In this document: positions 37,124 to 42,618 of the stretch, one piece after another
Numbering within the stretch: the first letter of the stretch is position 1
Layout of the letters: every line of letters starts with the position of its first letter
Notes under the pieces: model-generated
Told to the model about the DNA's origin: nothing
The model's input: the letters and a program-made list of their open reading frames with translations, nothing else
Database searches by the model: none
DNA from: an uncultured Methylophilus sp.
Lineage (GTDB): Bacteria > Pseudomonadota > Gammaproteobacteria > Burkholderiales > Methylophilaceae
DNA: 42,618 nucleotides
Assembly: GCA_936943315.1 (NCBI GenBank)
Contig: CAKZJM010000228.1
Coordinates: 1-42,618 of the forward strand
Direction: 5' to 3'
Made by a program: the position numbers and the translations under genes

Positions 37124-37564
37124 ATGCCTAACTTATATTTGGAAAACCAGTTGTGCTTTTCGCTTTACTCGGCCACCCATGCTTTGCTGCGTTCTTACAA
37201 GCCTGATTTGGATAAACTCAATCTGACCTATCCGCAATACCTCGTATTGGTTGCCCTGTGGCAATACAAGCAACTATCGATTAAAGATATCGCTGAAAAG
37301 CTCATGCTGGAACCTGCGACGATTACACCGGTAGTCAAGCGCCTGGAAGCAAAAAAACTGACCAAGCGTACCCGGCAGAAAGATGATGAGCGTGTGGTCA
37401 TTGTCAGCCTGACCGAAGAAGGACAGGCCCTGCGCACAAAACTCTCAGAAGTGCAAAAACGTGTCGCTTGCGATACCGGCTTGAACAGTACCGCGTTTGA
37501 GAATCTCAATAAGACCCTGAATACGCTGACCAAAAGCGTGACAGCCAAGATCCCAAACTACTAG
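37124..37564 (+). CDS. ohrR: MarR-family regulator, OhrR type (organic peroxide sensor)
   Basis: 146 residues with the OhrR N-terminus YLENQLCFSLYSATHALLRS, in which Cys 11 is the expected peroxide-sensing cysteine. KLNLTYPQYLVLVALW and a winged helix with LSIKDIAEKLMLEPATITPV, then KRTRQKDDERVVIVSLTEEG, complete the MarR fold. A second Cys at about residue 124 (VACDTGLN) could make this a two-Cys OhrR, oxidised to a disulfide between subunits. Target ohr genes are normally adjacent, but none is seen here: downstream are only a terminator and a decayed gene. The operator overlaps its own promoter. Confidence 0.85.
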   Translation: MPNLYLENQLCFSLYSATHALLRSYKPDLDKLNLTYPQYLVLVALWQYKQLSIKDIAEKLMLEPATITPVVKRLEAKKLTKRTRQKDDERVVIVSLTEEGQALRTKLSEVQKRVACDTGLNSTAFENLNKTLNTLTKSVTAKIPNY

Positions 37565-37602
37565 ACCGATGGTAGTTTAGCCTGACCCGACCAGGCATCA
37601 AT

Positions 37603-37630
37603 AAAAAGAGGAGCATCGGCTCCTCTTTTT
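37603..37630 (+). terminator. intrinsic terminator of ohrR
   Basis: AAAAAGAGGAGC (37603-37614), loop ATCG, GCTCCTCTTTTT (37619-37630). The symmetrical A/T ends make it bidirectional in form. Confidence 0.92.
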
Positions 37631-37635
37631 ATTTG

Positions 37636-37976
37636 CTGACTCAACAGCGTGGGCGCTTTATGTCCTGCATCCAGGCCCTCTTCAAACGATCAAATCAGCC
37701 CCATGATTGTGGTATGGAATCACATTTCTTGTGAAAACACTACACAAAAGCCAAGGAGAGTATGCTGAAAGTACGCATCTCCCCGAAGCGCCCTAGTGGC
37801 TGGTAGAAGCCGTGGATCAAAAGAAGGCGCGTTTAAACTGCATTCGCCATTTGCTGAGCCAGATTGACGATGGCGAAGTTGGCCATACGCAAGTTGTGCG
37901 GCGCAAACGGGTATCCCACGCGGATGACATCCGCGGCCCGGTCCCCAAAGAAATGTTTGTGCCGGCCAACTATTAA
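37636..37976 (+). pseudogene. decayed C-terminal fragment of a polyphosphate kinase 2 (PPK2) gene
   Basis: Translating 37636 onward gives LTQQRGRFMSCIQALFKR, then MESHFL, stop (TGA at 37732-37734), KHYTKAKESMLK; after one lost base near 37770 the reading continues STHLPEAP, stop (TAG at 37794-37796), WLVEAVDQKKARLNCIRHLL and ends RGPVPKEMFVPANY with TAA at 37974. Joined, this follows the C-terminal third of PPK2 proteins (SPMD...ESH..W..YT.AKE.ML.ATHIPEAPWWVVEAVDKKRARLNCI...PVP.EMYVP.Y, as I recall the family). Both stops stand where conserved Trp codons (TGG) are expected. The WKISPM-type block is recovered only in another frame (37694-37705), so indels occurred there as well. The kinase active site, which lies in the missing N-terminal part, is absent. 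Clearly dead. Confidence 0.75.
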
Positions 37977-38200
37977 TCCGGCATATTCAATTGCCGCATA
38001 AATGTCTGGAAAGACCCTTTGGTGGCGTGTAACGCTTGCAGCTTGGTCACAGACTCATCCAGGGCATCGCTCATCAGTTCCAGCGCGTCTTCATCCAGGC
38101 GCAAACTCATCGCACCGATTTCCAGCTCGATAGTGCGATGCGTTTCGCAATAATGGACGCGGAATCCGGCCTGGCCAGACAATAGAATTTTTTTACACAT
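37973..38200 (-). CDS. small protein of unknown function, third gene of Fur-box operon (paralogue of first gene)
   Basis: 75 residues from the ATG at 38200, which has GAGGA five to six bases upstream; a GTG at 38215 would add five residues. No signal peptide. The sequence reads MCKKILLSGQAGFRVHYCET, then TIELEIGAMSLRLDEDALEL and SDALDESVTKL. It aligns without gaps to the protein encoded at 38517-38729 (GKTACKVLYHQSSDMVELEVG against GQAGFRVHYCETHRTIELEIG), so the two are paralogues. Cys and His in both N-terminal halves could bind metal. Its stop overlaps the end of the dead PPK2 gene by four bases. I know no family for it; the role in iron response is inferred only from the promoter. Confidence 0.75.
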   Translation of the reverse strand: MCKKILLSGQAGFRVHYCETHRTIELEIGAMSLRLDEDALELMSDALDESVTKLQALHATKGSFQTFMRQLNMPD

Positions 38201-38232
38201 AGCTTCCTCATTCACAATTAATCCCCCGTTTT

Positions 38233-38502
38233 TTATGCGCGCAACTGCGTGGCAGCCTGCTCGTGTTCATTGACCAGCAAGGTCCATTGCACGCACATGC
38301 GACGCGACACCCGACAAATCAATTCTGAATCGGCGTATTCAGGGGCGGTCAGTGTTTCGGCCAGGCGCAAGGCCTGTTTGGCCAGGTCGTAGGTTGGTTT
38401 TTTAATATACAAGGTGGCGATATACAGCAATGACGCCATGACGGACTCGGCGTCAGGCAGGCTGGGGTCATAGCGTATCGGGTGGACATTCATTACATTC
38501 AT
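38233..38502 (-). CDS. small helical protein of unknown function, second gene of Fur-box operon
   Basis: 89 residues, no signal peptide or membrane segment. After MNVMNVHPIRYDPSLPDAES it is almost all helix: MASLLYIATLYIKKPTYDLA, KQALRLAETLTAPEYADSEL and ICRVSRRMCVQWTLLVNEHE. The pattern (two or three helices with repeated Ala/Leu) would suit a tetratricopeptide-like or helical-bundle adaptor. Two Cys (about residues 64 and 71) lie in one helix one turn pair apart. GAGAG precedes the ATG. It is 14 bases after the first gene and 17 before the third, so all three are one operon. Family unknown. Confidence 0.75.
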   Translation of the reverse strand: MNVMNVHPIRYDPSLPDAESVMASLLYIATLYIKKPTYDLAKQALRLAETLTAPEYADSELICRVSRRMCVQWTLLVNEHEQAATQLRA

Positions 38503-38516
38503 GGCAATCTCTCTTT

Positions 38517-38729
38517 TTAAAGACTCATCTCAATCTCGGTCTGCATCACAATGCGGGCGGCCGCCTTGCGCAACATTTCGTTAATCACGATAAAGTTGCC
38601 TGCCTCAAACTTCAGCGTGGTACCGCCAACTTCGAGTTCCACCATGTCTGAAGATTGATGATAAAGCACCTTGCAGGCGGTTTTTCCGGCCAACATTGTC
38701 TTGCCCACTACTGTGTGACGTTTCATCAT
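38517..38729 (-). CDS. small protein of unknown function, first gene of Fur-box operon
   Basis: 70 residues (69 if the second ATG, with AGGAG seven bases upstream, is used). Sequence: MKRHTVVGKTMLAGKTACKV, LYHQSSDMVELEVGGTTLKF, then a helix INEMLRKAAARIVMQ. It looks like a small beta-rich domain followed by one amphipathic helix. No signal peptide or membrane segment, so a cytoplasmic protein is expected. It is paralogous to the third gene. The ATG lies 22 bases from a perfect Fur-like palindrome, which strongly suggests expression when iron is scarce. No family recognised. Confidence 0.75.
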   Translation of the reverse strand: MMKRHTVVGKTMLAGKTACKVLYHQSSDMVELEVGGTTLKFEAGNFIVINEMLRKAAARIVMQTEIEMSL

Positions 38730-38751
38730 GAGGCTCCTTTGCTAATCTTGA

Positions 38752-38784
38752 GTAAATGATAATAATTATCATTTACAAAGTCAA
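38752..38784 (-). promoter_or_regulatory. promoter with overlapping Fur box for the 38729-37973 operon
   Basis: A perfect 25-base palindrome (arms GTAAATGATAAT and its complement around one central base, 38752-38776) matches the known Fur box pattern of repeated GATAAT-like hexamers. On the minus strand, -35 TTGACT (complement of 38779-38784), exactly 17 bases, and -10 TATCAT (complement of 38756-38761) form a promoter lying inside it, so Fur-Fe(II) would block RNA polymerase. Confidence 0.85.
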
Positions 38785-38842
38785 GCGGATTTACATGGCA
38801 ACCAGGTTTACATGACATCTAGGAAAGATAAACAGCGGAAGA

Positions 38843-38926
38843 GGACAGAGAAACAGACCGAGTGAAATTAAGCCACTGAAATGAACCGAGAGAAACTGGC
38901 CGAATGAAGTTAAAGGAGTGACATCA
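38843..38926. repeat. 14-base degenerate tandem repeat (about six units)
   Basis: Units start at 38843, 38857, 38871, 38885, 38899 and 38913, each exactly 14 bases. The clearest unit is ACCGAGTGAAATTA (38857-38870); units three to six match it at 10 or 11 of 14 positions, the first more weakly. The last unit covers the stop codon of the minus-strand GGDEF-EAL gene. The period is not a multiple of three, so it is not coding. It fills the space between that gene and the Fur-box operon. Confidence 0.6.
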
Positions 38927-41557
38927 GTCCGCCACAGGCGGCACATAGGCAAGCAAAAAGGCGGTGGCATCTTCACTGCTCATGGGCTTGCTTAACAGGT
39001 AACCTTGCATTTCGTCGCAGCCTTGCGCTTGCAAAAACGCTTTTTGTTCAGCCGTTTCTACGCCTTCGGCAATGGTTTTCAGCCCCAGGCTGCGCGCCAG
39101 TTGAATGATGGCGATAACAATGGCTTTGTCTTCATCGTCTGTGCTGATATCACGCACAAAGGTCTGGTCGACCTTGAGCTTGTACACTTTGAATTTTTTC
39201 AGGTAGCTCAATGAGGAGTAGCCGGTACCAAAATCATCAATGGAGAGGCGCACGCCCAGGCCATGCAGGGCATCCATCATGGCGACAGCCCCCTCTGGAT
39301 TTTCCAGCGCCACACCTTCGGTCAACTCCAGCTCCAGGCATTCGGGTGAGACCTGGTAACGCTCTAGCGTAGATTTCACCAGCGCAGGCAGTTTGGGATC
39401 ACGAAACTGGATACTGGACAGGTTAACGGAGACGGCAATGCCGTGAATACCCGCCAGACGCCAGGCATGCACTTGCTGCGCAGCCTGCTCCAGCACCCAG
39501 CTACCTATTGAAATAATCAGCCCGCTAGACTCTGCCAACGGGATAAATTCCGCAGGCGAGATAAACCCCAGCTGCGGGTGCTTCCAGCGCAGCAAGGCTT
39601 CTACGCCTAACAAACGTCCGGTATCCAAGGCCACCTGCGGCTGGTAATAGACGGCCAACTGCCCCAGCGCGACAGCGTGGCGCAAGGCATTAACCAGTTG
39701 CAGGTTACGCGCCGTTTGTACTTGCATGTGATTACTAAAAAAGCGGTAACTGTTACGGCTTTCTTTCTTGGTGCGATACATGGCCACATCGGCATTGCGC
39801 TGCAAGCTTTCCATGTCGAGGCCATCATCCGGATAAATGGCTACCCCAATGGAAGCGGTAATGGTCAGCTCATACTGGTCGATGACAAAAGGCTGTTCGA
39901 CCGCTTTCAATAAACGCTCCACCACCTCTTTGGCAATCACGTGGTCAGCTTCGGCCAGCAAGAAGACGAATTCATCCCCACCCAGACGGCAAACGGTATC
40001 TTGCGGCCTCACCAGGGTCTCAAATCGCTTGGTCAGGGCGATCAGCAAGTTATCGCCATAGCGGTGCCCCAGGCTGTCATTTACATCCTTGAAGTGGTCC
40101 AGATCAAGAAACATTAGTGCAAATTGGCCATCCTGGTCCCACGCTTTTTCAATTTCCACAATCACGCGTTCGTTGAGCAAATTGCGGTTTGGCAAGCCGG
40201 TGAGTGCGTCATAATTGGCCAAGACGCGAATGCGTTCTTCGGCCTCTTTGCGTTTGGTGATATCGCGGATAAATGCGCTGAAGTAGTGCTCCTGCTCACG
40301 GTCGATTTCAACAATGGTCAGCTCGACGGGGAACTCACTGCCATCCCGGCGTAAGGCCGTGATCTCAATCAGCTTGCCCAGCAGGCGGGTTTGGCCGGTT
40401 TGTTGCAGGCGTCGCATGCCCTGACGATGCGCCTCACGGTGCTCCGGTGGCACAATCACATCTTCCAGCAGGCGGCCAATGACTTCGTTGCGTGTGTAGC
40501 CAAAAATATGGGTTGCCGCGCGGTTCCACTCGACGATCTTTCCCTCCATATCAATATTCACAATCGCATCCAGGGCATTTTCAAGCACCAGCCGCGCGCG
40601 TTGCTCACTGTCCCGCAAATGAGTCTGGATCAGGCTACGTTGCGCCTGTACTTCAAAACGGTCCAGGGCAAAATCAATATTAGCCACCATGCCTTGTAGC
40701 AAGCGCTGAATGTCCGGGTCAAACGCACGGTCACTTTCTGCATAGAGTGACAAGCACCCCGTGACTTGGCCTTCTACATGCAGCGGTAAGAAAGCCGCCG
40801 ATTTCCAGTCGAATTCAAGGGCCTTGTCATGCCAGGGCGCACTGATGGGATTGGTTTGGAAGTCGTGCACCCAATACGGGTGATCTGACATCATGCTCAA
40901 GCCACAAGGGCCGTTGCCGCTAGGCTCAGCCGGGTCAGCTGAAATCACCACCTGCGCCAGGTAATCAACCCCTGAGCCAAACGCACTCACAATATGAATG
41001 CGTTTGTTGTCTGCGCCCAGCTCGCCGATCCAGGCCATATTGGCATGGCCCAGGTTCACGATAATGCGGCAGATTTGCTCAAACAGGCTGTATTTGTCCT
41101 GGCTTTGCACAATCGCCTGGTTGCACTGGCTCAAGGCCAGGTAAAGCTGGTTTAATTGCTGATGATGCTGCTTGACGGTAATACTCTGCATCCCAAGCTG
41201 ACTGGCTTGTGAACGCAATTGCTGCCAGCCTGCCTGCACACTTTCTTCCTGGTCTGGCGAAAACTGCACGGGCGTATATACGTCGCTGGAATAAGTACTC
41301 TGCAATACCCGATTCACCGTTTGCAGGTCTTCGGCTTGCGTGGTTACAGAAATTGCCTGGGAACACCAGGCCAGCCATGTGGCCAGACCCCACATGCCAA
41401 TACCAGCAGCCAGCAGGACAATGATCAGGGAATGTGAAAATGGTAATAGATCAGAGGTCAGCAGACCCAGGCAAATCAACAACGCAAAAAGGCCCATCAG
41501 CCACAAACGCCTGATAAGCCTGACCTGCCTTGCAGATGTGTGTTGTTGTGCAGACAT
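38924..41557 (-). CDS. membrane PAS/GAF sensor protein with GGDEF and EAL domains
   Basis: 877 residues. Two membrane helices at the N-terminus (about 15-35 and 42-66), a linker, GAF (about 145-310, with VSAFGSGVDYLAQVVI and GPCGLSMMSDHPYWVHDF), PAS (about 320-440, ending RDITKRKEAEERI), GGDEF (about 445-610) and EAL (about 625-870). GGDEF is intact at 526-530 and preceded by the I-site RPQD. The phosphodiesterase site is intact: VEALLRW (Glu 653), SVNLSSIQF, LELTEGV, DDFGTGYSSL, EGVETAEQ. Net direction is unknown. An FNR-like box lies 41 bases before the ATG, suggesting control by oxygen. A 14-base tandem repeat follows the stop. Confidence 0.92.
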   Translation of the reverse strand: MSAQQHTSARQVRLIRRLWLMGLFALLICLGLLTSDLLPFSHSLIIVLLAAGIGMWGLATWLAWCSQAISVTTQAEDLQTVNRVLQSTYSSDVYTPVQFSPDQEESVQAGWQQLRSQASQLGMQSITVKQHHQQLNQLYLALSQCNQAIVQSQDKYSLFEQICRIIVNLGHANMAWIGELGADNKRIHIVSAFGSGVDYLAQVVISADPAEPSGNGPCGLSMMSDHPYWVHDFQTNPISAPWHDKALEFDWKSAAFLPLHVEGQVTGCLSLYAESDRAFDPDIQRLLQGMVANIDFALDRFEVQAQRSLIQTHLRDSEQRARLVLENALDAIVNIDMEGKIVEWNRAATHIFGYTRNEVIGRLLEDVIVPPEHREAHRQGMRRLQQTGQTRLLGKLIEITALRRDGSEFPVELTIVEIDREQEHYFSAFIRDITKRKEAEERIRVLANYDALTGLPNRNLLNERVIVEIEKAWDQDGQFALMFLDLDHFKDVNDSLGHRYGDNLLIALTKRFETLVRPQDTVCRLGGDEFVFLLAEADHVIAKEVVERLLKAVEQPFVIDQYELTITASIGVAIYPDDGLDMESLQRNADVAMYRTKKESRNSYRFFSNHMQVQTARNLQLVNALRHAVALGQLAVYYQPQVALDTGRLLGVEALLRWKHPQLGFISPAEFIPLAESSGLIISIGSWVLEQAAQQVHAWRLAGIHGIAVSVNLSSIQFRDPKLPALVKSTLERYQVSPECLELELTEGVALENPEGAVAMMDALHGLGVRLSIDDFGTGYSSLSYLKKFKVYKLKVDQTFVRDISTDDEDKAIVIAIIQLARSLGLKTIAEGVETAEQKAFLQAQGCDEMQGYLLSKPMSSEDATAFLLAYVPPVAD

Positions 41558-41597
41558 GGATGTTTAGCTTAAGCCCCCGTCCACTACTGTAAGGGAT

Positions 41598-41611
41598 GTG
41601 ATTAAAATCAA
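41598..41611 (-). promoter_or_regulatory. FNR/CRP-family binding site before the GGDEF-EAL gene
   Basis: On the minus strand the site reads TTGAT-TTTA-ATCAC, nine of ten positions of the FNR consensus TTGAT-N4-ATCAA. It lies 41 bases before the start codon of the gene at 41557, a normal activator position. Confidence 0.5.
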
Positions 41612-41700
41612 ATCCTAAAATACGCATGCGAATGCCCGGTAATTGGCTCATTCAGCAGGGCGCTAACGCCAGAGTGAGACTGATCGCCCGCGATCAAAGC

Positions 41701-41790
41701 GCCAGGCATTGCCTGTCATGTGCCTGGCCAAATCATCACGGCACGCCTGAGGATGACTTCACCGTGGCAATCACACCTCAACGGCGTGCC
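41701..41790 (-). repeat. two hairpins in the gap after the partial GGDEF gene
   Basis: GCCAGGCA (41701-41708) pairs with TGCCTGGC (41721-41728). GGCACGCC plus TGAGG (41740-41752) pairs with CCTCA and GGCGTGCC (41776-41790), with a 2-base bulge. They are 3' of the minus-strand GGDEF gene and could end or stabilise its transcript. The rest of 41612-41820 shows no convincing gene. Confidence 0.45.
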
Positions 41791-41820
41791 CCTAAAACTC
41801 TCGGCCCTGAAGTTGCGTCA

Positions 41821-42618
41821 CTAGTGGGCCCAGGCCATTTGCCCGCAGCCGAGCAACTTGGCCTGGTACATGGCCTTGTCGGCCGCAGACAACACCTGCT
41901 CTATGGCATCGCCCTCCCGGCACAACGTGAGACCAATGGAAGTACCCAGACGGCATACGTTATCCTGGATAAGAAACTCAGGCTCGAATACCATCAGGCA
42001 CTTCTGCGCCACCATTTCTACTGGCGCCTTGCCCTCTGTTGGCAAGTCAGACAACACCACCACAAATTCGTCACCGCCTACCCTGGCCAGGGTATCACTA
42101 CCGCGTATCACCTTGCTCAAGCGTTGCGCCACTTCAATCAATGCCAGATCGCCTGCTTCATGGCCAAGCTGGTCATTCACGGCTTTAAAGCCATCCAAGT
42201 CCAGATAAAGAATGGCGGTGCGGTTGTTTTTCAGTTTGGCCAGCGCGATCGCCTGTTGCAACCGGATGGAAAGCAATTTTCGGTTCGGCAAGCCAGTCAG
42301 TGCATCGTGGTGGGCGACGTGGTTCAACTCCTCATTCTGCGCCGAAATCTTGTGGTAGGCGTCCTTGAGTGAACCAATCAAATCTTCATTCTCAAAACTG
42401 ATGCGCGCCGCTTGCCGCAACGAATGATTAAAGCGGTAAGTCACGCCTATCATCAACAAATAAAAAATGACACTGAACACCACCATGACCACATTTGACA
42501 CGCCATCCCCGAAGGAAAACATCAGCATGGTCGGCAGCATGGCTGGCAAGCTAAACGCAAAAAAAGCCGGAATACACGACGCCATGGTGACCACCCCGCC
42601 CATCACCATCGCCTGGAT
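41821..42618 (-). CDS. membrane diguanylate cyclase, GGDEF domain (N-terminus beyond the window)
   Basis: The frame is open to the window edge, so only the last 265 or so codons are seen; an ATG at 42609 is internal to a hydrophobic stretch and unlikely to be the start. Visible are membrane segments (ASCIPAFFAFSLPAMLPTML and VVMVVFSVIFYLLMIGVTYR), a charged helix with SLRQAARISFENEDLI, and a complete GGDEF domain (about 105-265 of the visible part). Motifs are HDALTGLPNR, YLDLDGFKAVNDQLGHEAGD, RGSD (I-site) five residues before GGDEF, and SIGLTLC. No EAL domain follows, so it is expected to make cyclic-di-GMP. Confidence 0.88.
   Translation of the reverse strand: MQAMVMGGVVTMASCIPAFFAFSLPAMLPTMLMFSFGDGVSNVVMVVFSVIFYLLMIGVTYRFNHSLRQAARISFENEDLIGSLKDAYHKISAQNEELNHVAHHDALTGLPNRKLLSIRLQQAIALAKLKNNRTAILYLDLDGFKAVNDQLGHEAGDLALIEVAQRLSKVIRGSDTLARVGGDEFVVVLSDLPTEGKAPVEMVAQKCLMVFEPEFLIQDNVCRLGTSIGLTLCREGDAIEQVLSAADKAMYQAKLLGCGQMAWAH

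Noticed and set aside
37801..37976. A separate small gene starting at a GTG near 37805 (VDQKKARLN...)
   Set aside because: It is the last part of the PPK2 remnant; the homology continues upstream through a stop codon, so it is not an independent gene.
41626..42372. 248-codon open frame on the plus strand opposite the GGDEF gene
   Set aside because: The opposite strand encodes a complete GGDEF domain; the plus-strand product resembles nothing and is a codon-bias shadow.

Overview
The window looks like chromosomal core DNA of a betaproteobacterium, most likely a Methylophilaceae-type methylotroph. That placement is an inference from gene order, protein character and moderate GC; no rRNA or marker gene settles it. 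I see no tRNA, rRNA, CRISPR array, integrase or transposase. Gene density is high and the only stretch of more than 300 bases without an intact gene (about 37631-37972) holds a decayed gene.

Layout. 1-2900: end of gpmI, envC, then three minus-strand genes (two small lipoproteins and a YjbQ-family protein). 2990-6930: clpB behind a heat-shock-like promoter, then a secreted BNR-repeat (beta-propeller) protein. 7040-11260: a GGDEF-EAL protein overlapped by an HD-GYP protein. 11300-16165: a minus-strand metal-uptake cluster (DUF2946 protein, XRE regulator, TonB-dependent receptor, small periplasmic protein like copper-uptake-associated proteins, PepSY membrane protein). 16227-19780: a DUF808 (YedI) membrane protein, a membrane EAL protein with a degenerate GGDEF domain, and a DUF1905 protein. 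19826-26300: murJ-ribF-ileS-lspA, with divergent rpsT. 26461-31841: a PH-domain membrane protein, purE-purK, then rplU-rpmA-obg-proB. 31978-36850: an orphan small gene divergent from a MocR-type regulator, an isolated ccoG, and a DnaQ exonuclease/GIY-YIG fusion. 37080-38784: ohrR with a clear operator, a dead polyphosphate-kinase-2 fragment, and a three-gene operon of small unknown proteins behind a near-ideal Fur box. 38924-42618: two more cyclic-di-GMP genes.

Five cyclic-di-GMP enzymes (two GGDEF-EAL, one EAL with dead GGDEF, one HD-GYP, one GGDEF) lie in three places, so local signalling capacity is high. Metal homeostasis is the second theme: the probable copper cluster, and the Fur-controlled operon at 37973-38729, which I judge the best candidate for an undescribed system. 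It encodes two paralogous 70-75-residue proteins flanking an unrelated 89-residue helical protein, none of which I recognise, driven by a promoter (-35 TTGACT, 17-base spacer, -10 TATCAT) buried in a perfect 25-base Fur-like palindrome.

Small-scale structure is also rich. There are hairpins built over stop codons, an 84-base palindromic repeat that supplies the ribF stop codon, a 14-base degenerate tandem repeat after a GGDEF-EAL gene, an FNR-like box before that gene, and direct TTTGCAT repeats in front of the MocR gene. Several start codons are placed downstream of the longest open frame because of ribosome-binding sites or family N-termini (clpB, murJ, lspA, purE, the PepSY gene, the BNR gene, the PH-domain gene and one Fur-operon gene).
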